Notes: generated from the letters alone by a model not told the origin. Positions 35,545-44,566 are shown, counted from the first letter of the stretch. The stretch: 64,000 nucleotides of DNA from Aequorivita viscosa (GCF_900106795.1 NZ_FNNS01000016.1:1-64000); one strand, 5' to 3'. Program-made: numbers and translations.

Positions 35545-36765
35545 ATGAAAAATTTCTTCTTTAGTGCGTCCATAATTAGTGCACTAGTCTTTACTTCTTG
35601 TTCTTCGGATGATTCTGTTAATCCTGACGATAACACGGTCGTTCCTCCAGCAACCTATACATTTAAGCGTGGAGGTGAATCTACTGTTTCTTTTGGAGGT
35701 CAAACTACGCGAATTAAAATGGCGGGTGAGTTAAAGTCTGCTCTTATGGATTTTGACAATGCTACCGAAAATTCCTTATTAGCTATGTATGCGCACGAAG
35801 CTGGAAATAATGATTTCAGCGATTCAGAATTAAATGCATCCGATAAAAGTCTTCGAAGCAAAACAGCGGCCTCTAAAGATTATTTCTCGGCAAATGCTTC
35901 AGAAAGTACAATCATTAAAGCAACTTTAGAAGGCTTTATTTCTTCACAAGTAAATGAAGTTTTTCCTAATAAAATGGTGGTTGCCTCTCCTGGCGTTGCA
36001 GGTCAAGTTGCCGATGGTGATAAAACGCGTTACGTAAACCAATATGGTCTAGAGTACAATCAAGCTTTCGCTAAAAGTCTATTGGGAGCCTTAATGACAG
36101 ATCAAATGCTTAACCATTATTTAAGCTATGCGATATTAGATGAAGGAAGCAATAGAATAAATAATGACAATAACATTACAGAAGAAGGCAAAGCGTACAC
36201 TACTATGGAACATAAGTGGGATGAAGCTTATGGCTATTTATATGGTAACTCTCAAGACCCAACAAATCCAAACTTAACAATAGGAGAAGACGATGCTTTC
36301 TTGAATGAATATGTAGGACAGGTTAGTAAAGATCCTGATTTCTCATCAATTGCAACTGATATTTTCGATGCCTTTAAGCTTGGACGTACTGCTATTGCTG
36401 CCAAAAATTACGAGGTTCGTGATTCGCAAATTGCAATAATTCAGAAAAATGTTTCAAAAGTAATTGCAGTTCGTGGCATTTTCTATTTACAAAATGGTAA
36501 AAACAAAATTGAAAACGGAAATGTACAAGGCGCATTTCACGCTTTGTCTGAAGCATACGGATTTGTCTATAGTTTACGTTTTACACGAAATCCTGAAACC
36601 AATACGCCACTATTTACACGATCTGAAGTAGATGCGTTGTTAGCCCAGTTAATCAATCCAGCAGATAATGGCTTTTGGGGAATTACACCAGAAACCTTAG
36701 AATCGATTTCTGAAGCTGTAGCAGCAAAATTCGACTTTACTGTTGCGCAGGCAGCAAGCATTTAA
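35545..36765 (+). CDS. DUF4856 lipoprotein
   Basis: A protein of 406 residues with lipoprotein signal ending LVFTSC and an Asp/Ser linker (SSDDSVNPDDNTVVPP). The rest is largely helical (FLNEYVGQVSKDPDFSSIATDIFDAFKLGRTAIAAKNYEVRDSQI..) and fits the DUF4856 family, found in Bacteroidota next to imelysin genes. Function is unknown. First gene of the putative uptake operon, behind a good promoter. The imelysin gene starts 78 bases after its stop, with a terminator-like hairpin between. Confidence 0.8.
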   Translation: MKNFFFSASIISALVFTSCSSDDSVNPDDNTVVPPATYTFKRGGESTVSFGGQTTRIKMAGELKSALMDFDNATENSLLAMYAHEAGNNDFSDSELNASDKSLRSKTAASKDYFSANASESTIIKATLEGFISSQVNEVFPNKMVVASPGVAGQVADGDKTRYVNQYGLEYNQAFAKSLLGALMTDQMLNHYLSYAILDEGSNRINNDNNITEEGKAYTTMEHKWDEAYGYLYGNSQDPTNPNLTIGEDDAFLNEYVGQVSKDPDFSSIATDIFDAFKLGRTAIAAKNYEVRDSQIAIIQKNVSKVIAVRGIFYLQNGKNKIENGNVQGAFHALSEAYGFVYSLRFTRNPETNTPLFTRSEVDALLAQLINPADNGFWGITPETLESISEAVAAKFDFTVAQAASI

Positions 36766-36784
36766 TAATAGCCTTAGTTATTTA

Positions 36785-36824
36785 CCAACCGAATCGTGAT
36801 TTCACCTTTCGGTTGGATTTTTTT
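36785..36824 (+). terminator. terminator or attenuator hairpin between DUF4856 and imelysin genes
   Basis: Perfect 9-bp arms CCAACCGAA (36785-36793) and TTCGGTTGG (36808-36816) followed by a run of seven T (36818-36824). It ends only 20 bases before the ATG of the next gene, so it may partly stop the operon transcript. Confidence 0.7.
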
Positions 36825-36843
36825 GATTTTTAAACCTAGCAAA

Positions 36844-37965
36844 ATGAAATATTTAAAATTGAGTACCATCGTTTTTTCACTCGCGCTAATTCTTGCTTCC
36901 TGTTCTAACAGCAGCGACAATCCAGAAAGTGCTGATGATAATTTTGATCGTGGTGCCATGCTTGCCAACTGGGCAGACAATATTATTATACCAGCTTATA
37001 CGAGCTTTAATGCTAAGGCAGCCGATTTAAAAACTAAAACCAGCGAATTTTCTACAAATCCGACGGTCGAAAAGCTTCAAGAACTTCGAAACACTTGGGA
37101 AAGCGCTTATGTTTCATTTCAACACGTTTCTATGTTCGAAATAGGGAAAGCAGAAGAGCTAAGATTCAGAAACAGAGTTAATATTTATCCTACCGATACC
37201 GCTCAAATTGAAGGTTTTATATCCACTGGAGAGTATAATCTTGACTTGCCTTCAACAATCGATGCTCAGGGCTTTCCAGCATTAGATTATATGATAAATG
37301 GATTGGCAACCAATGATTATGAAATTATTTCATTTTATACTTCACACACTAATGCCGAAGGGTATAAAAATTACGTAAACACCCTTGCTTCAACCATTTC
37401 ATCTTTAAGTGCTGAAGTATTGACTAGTTGGACTGCTGGCTATCGCGATGTGTTTGTTTCCAATACCGCTTCTTCAGCTTCTGGAGCAGTAGATAAGTTT
37501 ACAAATGCCTACATTTTCTATTATGAAAAGTCCCTACGTGCAGGAAAAATTGGAATTCCAGCCGGAGTATATTCTAACGGGGTTTTACCAGAAAAAGTGG
37601 AAGCATTTTATAAAGAAGATATTTCTAAAAAACTTTTGTTAGAGTCGATTACAGCGACCCATAATTTTTTTAATGGGAAGAAATTTGATGGCAACACAAA
37701 TGGGCCGAGCTTTAAAACCTATCTCGATTATTTAAACACGATTAAAAATGGGGAAAATTTGAGTGCCTTAATTGATGGGCAATTTACAGTTGCCCACAAC
37801 AAAGCAAATGAACTCAATCCTAATTTTGTAGAACAAATAGCAACAGATAACACAAAAATGCTGCAAACTTTTGATGAGCTACAGCGAAATGTAGTTTTGA
37901 TGAAAGTAGATATGGTTCAAGCCCTAAATATTTCAATCAACTATGTTGATGCAGATGGGGATTAG
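36844..37965 (+). CDS. imelysin-like (peptidase M75 family) lipoprotein
   Basis: A protein of 373 residues from ATG 36844 with lipoprotein signal MKYLKLSTIVFSLALILASC. Two helical-bundle halves of the imelysin/EfeO type. The first conserved patch reads LRFRNRVNIYPTDTAQIEGFI and then QGFPALDYMINGL where classical imelysins have GxHxxE, so the metal-linked motif is missing. Family members are periplasmic or outer-membrane proteins tied to iron uptake. The neighbours (HTTM protein, TonB receptor) agree with an uptake role; the peptidase label is not supported by visible catalytic residues. Confidence 0.87.
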   Translation: MKYLKLSTIVFSLALILASCSNSSDNPESADDNFDRGAMLANWADNIIIPAYTSFNAKAADLKTKTSEFSTNPTVEKLQELRNTWESAYVSFQHVSMFEIGKAEELRFRNRVNIYPTDTAQIEGFISTGEYNLDLPSTIDAQGFPALDYMINGLATNDYEIISFYTSHTNAEGYKNYVNTLASTISSLSAEVLTSWTAGYRDVFVSNTASSASGAVDKFTNAYIFYYEKSLRAGKIGIPAGVYSNGVLPEKVEAFYKEDISKKLLLESITATHNFFNGKKFDGNTNGPSFKTYLDYLNTIKNGENLSALIDGQFTVAHNKANELNPNFVEQIATDNTKMLQTFDELQRNVVLMKVDMVQALNISINYVDADGD

Positions 37966-38039
37966 CAATTTATTGGAACATTTTTTAATGTTTTAATGCT
38001 GAGAACCAATCTAATAACCAATACCGTTGTTTAGGAGCT

Positions 38040-39404
38040 ATGTTTCCAACGTTTTCAAAATATTTGAATAAAAGCACATCGGCCGCACCTCTTGCGGTCT
38101 TTCGTGTGTTTTTTGGGTTGATGATGTTGGTTAGCATCATTCGGTTTATGCTCAATGGTTGGGTTTACAAACTTTATATCGAACCCAAATTCTTTTTCAG
38201 TTACTACGGCTTTGAATGGGTTCAACCGCTTGGCGATTACACCTATCTCATTTTTATTATTTGTGGAATAGCCTCTCTTTTTGTGGCTTTAGGCTATAAA
38301 TACCGATTGGCGATTATTGTTTTCTTTTTAAGCTTCACCTATATTGAGTTGATGGATAAAACTACCTATCTCAATCACTATTACTTTATAAGCTGTGTTG
38401 GGTTTTTAATGGTATTTCTTCCTGCAAATGCCTTTTTCTCGCTAGATGCTTATAAAAATCCATCCAAAGCATTTTTAAGAATTCCAAGATGGACGGTGGA
38501 TAGCATCAAGTTTCTTTTGGGACTAGTTTATATTCACGCAGGTTTGGCAAAATTAAACAGTGATTGGCTTTTTAAAGCAATGCCGTTAAAAATTTGGCTT
38601 CCTTCAAAATACGATTTGCCAATATTGGGAGATTTACTGCAACAAGAGTGGATTCATTATGCGTTTAGCTGGAGTGGCGCTACTTACGATTTAATTATTC
38701 CATTTCTATTGCTTTATAAACCAACACGTTGGTTTGCGTTTGCCTTGGTTGTTATTTTTCACGTGCTAACCAGGGTTTTATTTCCAATAGGAATGTTCCC
38801 TTTTATCATGATTGTCAGTGCGCTAATCTTTTTTGACGCAGGAGTACATCATCGAATTCTCGGATTTATTTCAAGAATATTTCGGATTAATTATTCAAAG
38901 GTTATTTCTATGGCCAATGAAAAAAGTTTTCGCTTTAAAAGAAACTTTACGCTTCCAATTGTTGCAATCTTTTTTGCTGTTCAGCTACTGTTACCTTGGC
39001 GCTATTTATTGTATCCAAATGAATTGTTTTGGACGGAAGAAGGATTTCGATTTTCGTGGCGCGTTATGTTGATGGAAAAAGCCGGGTATGCACAATTCAC
39101 GATAAAAAACACAGAAACAGAGGAGCAGTTTGTTGTTGATAACGATGATTTTTTGACTTCTTTTCAAGAGAAACAAATGAGCTTTCAACCCGATTTTATT
39201 TTGGAATATGCACATTACTTAGGAAATCATTTCAAAAAGCAAGGTCATGAAAATGTAAGCGTGTTTGTTGAAAGTTATGTAGCCTTAAACGGACGATTAA
39301 GTCAACCTTTTATTGACCCAAAAGTTGATTTATTGAAGAAAAATGAGTCCTTTTGCCGAAAAGATTGGATACTGCCGTTTAACGATGAGATTAAAGGATT
39401 ATAA
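38040..39404 (+). CDS. HTTM-domain membrane protein (gamma-carboxylase-like)
   Basis: A protein of 454 residues. An HTTM (horizontally transferred transmembrane) domain of several helices covers about 10-300: APLAVFRVFFGLMMLVSIIRF, YRLAIIVFFLSFTYIELMDKTTYLNHYYF, FLLGLVYIHAGLAKLNSDWLF. It is homologous to the membrane part of vitamin K-dependent gamma-carboxylase. A C-terminal soluble beta segment (ETEEQFVVDNDDFLTSF..) follows. In this setting the activity is unknown. It starts 74 bases after the imelysin gene and ends 22 bases before the region of the TonB receptor. Confidence 0.87.
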   Translation: MFPTFSKYLNKSTSAAPLAVFRVFFGLMMLVSIIRFMLNGWVYKLYIEPKFFFSYYGFEWVQPLGDYTYLIFIICGIASLFVALGYKYRLAIIVFFLSFTYIELMDKTTYLNHYYFISCVGFLMVFLPANAFFSLDAYKNPSKAFLRIPRWTVDSIKFLLGLVYIHAGLAKLNSDWLFKAMPLKIWLPSKYDLPILGDLLQQEWIHYAFSWSGATYDLIIPFLLLYKPTRWFAFALVVIFHVLTRVLFPIGMFPFIMIVSALIFFDAGVHHRILGFISRIFRINYSKVISMANEKSFRFKRNFTLPIVAIFFAVQLLLPWRYLLYPNELFWTEEGFRFSWRVMLMEKAGYAQFTIKNTETEEQFVVDNDDFLTSFQEKQMSFQPDFILEYAHYLGNHFKKQGHENVSVFVESYVALNGRLSQPFIDPKVDLLKKNESFCRKDWILPFNDEIKGL

Positions 39405-39425
39405 AAAAAGGTCATCCGACTGAAA

Positions 39426-42029
39426 ATGATAGAATTTAAAACCAATATATTGCGAAAGACCTCACAGGTTTCAGTTGAGACCTCACTGGTTTTTCAAACC
39501 TGTGAGGTCTGGGGACACTCAAAGAAGACCCCAAGGGTTTTTAAAACCTTTGTGGTTTGGAACCACGATATTATTCCGAATGAAGTTTTTCATCTTAGCA
39601 GAAATCTTTTTCTCACTGTTTTCTTCTTATTTATTACTATTCCTCTTTTCGCGCAGTTTTCCGTCTCGGGAAAAGTGCTTTATAAAGCCAATAATCTGCC
39701 TATTCAAAATGCTGAAGTTTACAATCTCGATTTAGGGAAATCGACAATTACCGATACCGAAGGAAGTTTTCAATTCGATAACGTGCCTGCCGGAACCTAC
39801 GAATTTGCTGTATTTGATATGGAATACAAGGTTTTGAAGGAGTCGATTACTGTTTCTCAAAACACAATTGTAAATTTTGAATTAGAACCCTTGGGCGAAC
39901 AGCTTTCCGAAGTTGTTATAAAGAGAAGGAAGGAAGAGGTTTTTGCCTTACGCAGTTTAAAACAAGTAGAGGGAACCGCCATTTACGCTGGGAAAAAGAG
40001 TGAAGTAGTAGTGATTGATAACCTCACTTCCAATACCGCAACCAACAATGCGCGACAGATTTACGCTCAGGTTGTAGGGTTGAATATTTACGAAAACAAT
40101 GATGGTGGTCTACAACTTAATATTGGCGGAAGAGGTCTAAACCCAAATAGGACAGCCAATTTCAATACACGTCAAAATGGGTATGATATTTCTGCTGATG
40201 TCTTGGGCTATCCAGAGAGTTATTACACCCCGCCAGCCGATGCATTAAGCGAGATTGAAGTGGTTCGTGGTGCGGCTTCGCTTCAGTACGGAACCCAATT
40301 TGGAGGGTTGATCAACTTTGTTCTTAAAAAACCAAATCCAGATAAGAAGTTTGAATGGGTTTCCCGGCAATCGTTGGGTTCCTTCAACTTGTTTAATAGC
40401 TTCAATAGTTTTAGCGGAACGGCAGGGAAATTGGGATATTACACTTATTATAATTTTAAAACGGGCGATGATTTCCGTCCTAATTCGCAATTCGATTCGC
40501 ATAACGCCTTTGCACACTTAGACTATGCGTTTTCTGAAAAGACTAAGCTCACTTTTGAAATGAGTTACCTTCATTATTTGGCACAACAGCCTGGAGGCTT
40601 AACAGACAGGCAATTTGAAGAAGATCCAACTTTCAGCAACCGCACACGCAACTGGTTTGAAGTAAATTGGAAATTATATTCATTGCGTTTTGATCATAGT
40701 TTTTCAGAAAGAACAGATTTTAGCCTAAACGTATTCGCTTTAGATGCCAGCCGAAAAACAGTTGGGTTTAGGGAAAATCGTGTTTCACAAGTAGACGATT
40801 TAGAGAAACCACGCGAGTTAATTTCAGGAAACTTCAATAACTGGGGCGCCGAAGCACGAATTTTAACGCGTTATGACTTTTTAGGAAAAGAGAATATAGT
40901 TCTTTTTGGAGGGAAATATTACCAGTCAAATAATGATGAGCGTCAAGGTCCAGGAACCAATGGAATGGACGCAAATTTTAATTTTGCTTCCTCCACATAT
41001 CCTAATTACGAGCGTCAGAGTGATTTTACATTTCCAAATTTAAATTTCGCAGCCTTTGGTGAAAACATTTTTAATCTTTCATCTAAGTTTTCTGTTACAC
41101 CCGGTTTTCGATTTGAATATATAAAGACTCAAAGTGAAGGTGAGTACAAAAAAATTAATTTTGACATTGCTGGAAACCCGATCTTAAATGAGGACATTCC
41201 CGATAATCGTGAATTTGAACGAGCATTTGTGCTGTTGGGCGTTGGTGTAAGCTATAAACCCACAAAACAAACCGAGCTTTACGGAAACTTAAGCCAGAAT
41301 TACCGATCAGTAACCTTTAATGATATTCGAATAACAAACCCCTCATTGGTTGTTGATCCAGATATTTCGGATGAAGAAGGATATACATTTGATATTGGAG
41401 CTCGAGGTCGATTTGGAAAATATGTTTCGTATGATGTTGGTGCTTTTTTCCTGAGTTATAAAGATCGATTAGGTGTGATTGTTCGAGAAGTAAGCGATAT
41501 TCAAGAAGAACGTTTTCGTGGTAATATTGGCGACGCTATTACGTATGGCTTCGAAAGCTTTGTAGATTGGAATATTTTAGAGACTTTTTCTATTGATAGA
41601 AGTTTTAGATTGAACTATTTCGCAAACCTAGCGCTTACAAATAGCGAGTACACTTCTTCAGAAGAAACGAATGTGAAGGGAAAAAAGGTAGAATTCATTC
41701 CAGCCGTAAACCTGAAAACAGGACTTGGTTTTGGTTATAAAGATTTTTTGGGAAGCCTTCAGTATACTTATCTAAGTAAACAATTTACAGACGCAACCAA
41801 TAGCGAGCGTGATTTTGAAAGTCAGAGTGGCATTATCGGCGAAATACCTGCTTATGGAATTATGGATCTCTCGGTATCCTATACGATTGGTCATTTTAAA
41901 ATCGAAAGCGGCTTAAACAACGTGTTGGATACGAGTTATTTTACACGAAGAGCGACGGGATACCCGGGACCAGGAATTTTGCCAAGCCAACCACGAACTT
42001 GGTATGCGACCTTGCAGATGAAGTTTTAG
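39426..42029 (+). CDS. TonB-dependent receptor, N-terminus disturbed
   Basis: The open frame gives 867 residues, but the first 50-60 derive from palindromic repeats. A normal signal peptide appears at NLFLTVFFLFITIPLFAQ, followed by a carboxypeptidase-regulatory-like domain (FSVSGKVLYKANNLPIQNAEVYNLDLGKST), a plug (DALSEIEVVRGAASLQYGTQFGGLINFVLKKP) and a 22-strand barrel ending TWYATLQMKF. It imports a chelate or small molecule with TonB energy. The best natural start, ATG 39580 (MKFFILAEIFF), is one base out of frame: one extra T in the T5 run at 39607-39611 would join it to the receptor. In-frame alternatives are ATG 39426 and GTG at about 39552. Confidence 0.85.
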   Translation: MIEFKTNILRKTSQVSVETSLVFQTCEVWGHSKKTPRVFKTFVVWNHDIIPNEVFHLSRNLFLTVFFLFITIPLFAQFSVSGKVLYKANNLPIQNAEVYNLDLGKSTITDTEGSFQFDNVPAGTYEFAVFDMEYKVLKESITVSQNTIVNFELEPLGEQLSEVVIKRRKEEVFALRSLKQVEGTAIYAGKKSEVVVIDNLTSNTATNNARQIYAQVVGLNIYENNDGGLQLNIGGRGLNPNRTANFNTRQNGYDISADVLGYPESYYTPPADALSEIEVVRGAASLQYGTQFGGLINFVLKKPNPDKKFEWVSRQSLGSFNLFNSFNSFSGTAGKLGYYTYYNFKTGDDFRPNSQFDSHNAFAHLDYAFSEKTKLTFEMSYLHYLAQQPGGLTDRQFEEDPTFSNRTRNWFEVNWKLYSLRFDHSFSERTDFSLNVFALDASRKTVGFRENRVSQVDDLEKPRELISGNFNNWGAEARILTRYDFLGKENIVLFGGKYYQSNNDERQGPGTNGMDANFNFASSTYPNYERQSDFTFPNLNFAAFGENIFNLSSKFSVTPGFRFEYIKTQSEGEYKKINFDIAGNPILNEDIPDNREFERAFVLLGVGVSYKPTKQTELYGNLSQNYRSVTFNDIRITNPSLVVDPDISDEEGYTFDIGARGRFGKYVSYDVGAFFLSYKDRLGVIVREVSDIQEERFRGNIGDAITYGFESFVDWNILETFSIDRSFRLNYFANLALTNSEYTSSEETNVKGKKVEFIPAVNLKTGLGFGYKDFLGSLQYTYLSKQFTDATNSERDFESQSGIIGEIPAYGIMDLSVSYTIGHFKIESGLNNVLDTSYFTRRATGYPGPGILPSQPRTWYATLQMKF
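39479..39509. repeat. palindromic repeat at the 5' end of the TonB receptor gene
   Basis: Arms GACCTCACTGGTTT and AAACCTGTGAGGTC, 13 of 14 paired, loop TTC. A partial third copy (GACCTCACAGGTTT) directly precedes it at 39459-39472. The same stem sequence forms the terminator at 53737-53767. Confidence 0.8.
39528..39565. repeat. second palindromic repeat at the TonB receptor 5' end
   Basis: Arms ACCCCAAGGGTTTT and AAAACCTTTGTGGT pair at 12 of 14 positions, and a further small hairpin GTGGTT/AACCAC overlaps its end. It belongs to the same general class as 39479-39509. Confidence 0.65.
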
Positions 42030-42034
42030 CTTTT

Positions 42035-42090
42035 AGACCTACAAGGTGTTCCCCGCTTTTGAGCGGGGCTCTTTGTAGGTCTAGTTTTAT
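42035..42090 (+). terminator. composite terminator after the TonB receptor gene
   Basis: Nested arms: outer AGACCTACAA (42035-42044) / TTGTAGGTCT (42073-42082), inner CCCCGCT / AGCGGGG (42051-42068), followed by AGTTTTATTT. Shares the CCTACAAG motif with the repeat at 42199. Confidence 0.75.
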
Positions 42091-42287
42091 TTAGACAAGG
42101 TTTTTGAAACCGTGCTCGATAATTCAAAATTCTCAATTAAATTCCACAAGGGCTATTGAGGTTTAGGAAATCATCATGATTTTGGCATATCGTTATACCT
42201 ACAAGTTTTTTGAAATCTTGCAGGACGTATTGAAAACCTTGCAGTATAAAACTGAATTCGGAGTATATATTTCTGAATTAATTCCTG
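42091..42287. repeat. spacer before guaB with degenerate palindromes
   Basis: Contains CCTACAAGTTTT...CTTGCAGG (about 42199-42225) and a following AAAACCTTGCAG, related to the ACCTGCAAGG-type palindromes elsewhere in the window. No gene is recognised. Confidence 0.45.
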
Positions 42288-42295
42288 TATATTTG
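42288..42295 (+). promoter_or_regulatory. -7 box upstream of guaB
   Basis: TATATTTG 76 bases before the guaB ATG fits the flavobacterial -7 consensus; no clear -33 TTG is present. The leader of about 70 bases shows no riboswitch-like fold that I recognise. Confidence 0.5.
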
Positions 42296-42370
42296 CACGC
42301 AATTAATCCATAAACACATTCCGACTTTACTCATCTTCAACTTTGTGCCTCGGAAGTTAATTTAATTGCC

Positions 42371-43843
42371 ATGAACGAACATCAAAATAAAATTTTAGGA
42401 GAAGGACTTACTTACGACGATGTCCTTTTAGTTCCCGCTTATTCCGAAGTACTGCCTCGCGAAGTTTCTATCGCTACTAAATTTTCACGCAATATAACGC
42501 TTAATGTACCTATTGTTTCCGCAGCAATGGACACTGTTACCGAAAGTGCTATGGCTATTGCTATTGCAAGAGAAGGTGGAATTGGAGTTCTACACAAGAA
42601 CATGACTATTGAACAGCAGGCGGCTGAAGTTAGAAAGGTAAAACGTGCCGAAAGTGGGATGATTATTGACCCAGTTACGCTTCAAAAGCACAATACAGTT
42701 GGCGATGCTCAAAAGACAATGCGGGAGTACAGCATCGGCGGAATACCAATTATTGATGATTCAGGAAAGTTAATAGGAATCGTTACTAACCGTGATCTTC
42801 GTTTTGAACGTGATTTGAACCACGAGCTAAGCGAGGTTATGACTTCCAAAAACCTTATTACTGTTGCTCAAGGAACTTCTTTAAAAGAGGCGGAAATAAT
42901 TCTTCAGAAACATAAAATTGAAAAACTTCCTGTGGTAACAGACGACGGATCACTCCTCGGCCTTATCACATTTAGGGATATTACAAAGCTCACTCAAAAA
43001 CCTAGTGCCAATAAAGATCAGTTTGGGCGTCTTCGCGTAGCTGCTGCCTTGGGGGTTACTCCAGATGTAATGGAGAGAGCCGAAGCTCTGGTAAATGCAC
43101 AAATTGATGCAGTTATAATCGACACCGCTCACGGTCATACAAAAGGCGTGGTAGAGGTGTTGAAGCGTGTGAAAGAAAGATTCCCAGAATTGGATGTGGT
43201 GGTAGGAAATATTGCTACTCCAGAAGCTGCAAAATATTTGGTCGATGCTGGTGCCGATGCCGTAAAAGTTGGGATTGGGCCAGGTTCTATATGTACTACA
43301 CGAGTGGTTGCTGGTGTTGGTTTTCCTCAGTTTTCAGCTGTTTTGGAAGTTGCTGCGGCAATTAAAGGCAGCGGAGTTCCAGTGATTGCCGATGGTGGGA
43401 TTCGATATACTGGCGACATCCCTAAAGCCCTTGCAGCTGGTGCAGACTGCGTAATGCTAGGGTCATTACTTGCAGGAACTAAAGAGTCGCCAGGCGAAAC
43501 GATAATCTATGAAGGCAGAAAATACAAATCGTATAGAGGAATGGGGTCTGTAGAGGCAATGAAGCAAGGAAGTAAAGATCGTTATTTCCAAGACGTAGAA
43601 GACGATATAAAAAAACTTGTTCCCGAAGGAATCGTTGGACGTGTTCCGTATAAAGGAGATTTATTGGAGAGTATGACACAGTTCATCGGTGGATTGAGAG
43701 CTGGTATGGGATACTGCGGCGCTAAAGATATTGAAAGCCTAAAAGAAAATGGAAAGTTTGTTAAAATAACCTCTTCAGGAATTGCAGAAAGCCATCCTCA
43801 TGATGTAACCATAACTAAAGAAGCTCCTAATTACAGTAGATAG
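42371..43843 (+). CDS. guaB: IMP dehydrogenase
   Basis: A protein of 490 residues, oxidising IMP to XMP in GTP synthesis. The TIM barrel is split by two CBS domains (about 95-205; [19 protein letters not shown].. and [19 protein letters not shown]..). Catalytic loop [15 protein letters not shown] holds the active Cys; [33 protein letters not shown] binds phosphate; the flap contains [18 protein letters not shown]. Length and motifs are standard. It is single, with its own terminator. Confidence 0.97.
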   Translation: MNEHQNKILGEGLTYDDVLLVPAYSEVLPREVSIATKFSRNITLNVPIVSAAMDTVTESAMAIAIAREGGIGVLHKNMTIEQQAAEVRKVKRAESGMIIDPVTLQKHNTVGDAQKTMREYSIGGIPIIDDSGKLIGIVTNRDLRFERDLNHELSEVMTSKNLITVAQGTSLKEAEIILQKHKIEKLPVVTDDGSLLGLITFRDITKLTQKPSANKDQFGRLRVAAALGVTPDVMERAEALVNAQIDAVIIDTAHGHTKGVVEVLKRVKERFPELDVVVGNIATPEAAKYLVDAGADAVKVGIGPGSICTTRVVAGVGFPQFSAVLEVAAAIKGSGVPVIADGGIRYTGDIPKALAAGADCVMLGSLLAGTKESPGETIIYEGRKYKSYRGMGSVEAMKQGSKDRYFQDVEDDIKKLVPEGIVGRVPYKGDLLESMTQFIGGLRAGMGYCGAKDIESLKENGKFVKITSSGIAESHPHDVTITKEAPNYSR

Positions 43844-43893
43844 GTAGGGTGAAAGGCATTTCTTTTGCCAGATTTTAACTTTAAGATTATAAC

Positions 43894-43932
43894 GAACGAT
43901 ATCGATTAAGCAATTGGTGTCGTTCTTTTTTT
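43894..43932 (+). terminator. terminator of guaB
   Basis: Arms GAACGATATC and GGTGTCGTTC (two G-T pairs), followed by a T run to 43932, 50 bases past the guaB stop. Confidence 0.78.
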
Positions 43933-43945
43933 GAACTGTGTTAGT

Positions 43946-44401
43946 TTAATTTTCCCCTCGTTTTTCAAACAACACTTTTTTAATTCCTAATTCGGTATTC
44001 CATTGTTTAATTTCAACGAAACCGAGCTTTTTATATAACTCAGTCGCTGGTTTATTATTGATGCCAGTTTCAACAGTAAAAAGGTCGGAATTAAATTTAT
44101 TGAAAACGAAAAGTAATAACGTTTTCGCTATTCCACGTCTAAAAAACAGGGGGTGCACCACCAAGCTATTTATAGCGGTATGGCTATCATCGTGATTAGC
44201 CTCTATAACTCCTGCTAATTCGCCATTTTCAAAGTATCCAAAAAAATCATTCTCGCTTTCTAAATAATTTTCAATAGGTCTTATAAGTGGTGGAAAATCT
44301 GTTGACTCTAAAGTCTTGGCTTCAACAGCATACTATAATTGAAAAAGCGAATGTATTTGAATTGCTGTTTCTAGGTTGTTATTATGGAGGGAATGGACCA
44401 T
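43946..44401 (-). pseudogene. GNAT acetyltransferase gene interrupted by an in-frame amber codon
   Basis: A continuous GNAT-like reading frame runs from ATG 44401 to the TAA/TAG region at 43946, 151 sense codons apart from one TAG at 44335-44333 (codon 23). Before it: MVHSLHNNNLETAIQIHSLF; after it: YAVEAKTLESTDFPPLIRP, then FFGYFENGELAGVIEANHDD, acetyl-CoA site VVHPLFFRRGIAKTLL, and ELYKKLGFVEI. The YAVEA..DFPPL piece is the family's conserved second segment, so the stop falls inside a conserved helix. The residue there is usually small; a TCG-to-TAG change would explain it. Only a 72-residue C-terminal piece could be made by internal TTG initiation. Inferred pseudogene, or readthrough product. 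Confidence 0.8.
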
Positions 44402-44507
44402 TAATTTATATCGTACAATTGAAATGTAATAATTATAAAATCATTGAAATATTCATTCTTTAGTTTTAGGCAGGTGTTTTAGCACATTGATTTTGTCCCT
44501 GAAAAAA

Positions 44508-44537
44508 CAAAACGTGAAGCATTGTGCACTTCACGTT
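44508..44537 (-). terminator. terminator of the OmpH/Skp gene
   Basis: Perfect 9-bp arms AACGTGAAG (44511-44519) and CTTCACGTT (44529-44537); in the minus direction followed by TTTGTTTTTTC. It lies 30 bases past the ompH stop. Confidence 0.8.
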
Positions 44538-44566
44538 CTGTTTCTTAAAATAAAGTTGAGATGGGT

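Noticed and set aside
39475-39735. Separate 86-residue gene at the TonB receptor start
   Set aside because: It is the +1 frame over the same DNA; its second half loses protein character after the receptor frame begins. It is better explained as the displaced signal peptide start.
42296-42370. Purine riboswitch before guaB
   Set aside because: No three-way junction or conserved loop pattern could be found in the 70-base leader.
44333-44335. TAG as a coded selenocysteine or pyrrolysine
   Set aside because: UAG does not code selenocysteine, no pyrrolysine genes are expected in this group, and the enzyme family has no need of either residue.
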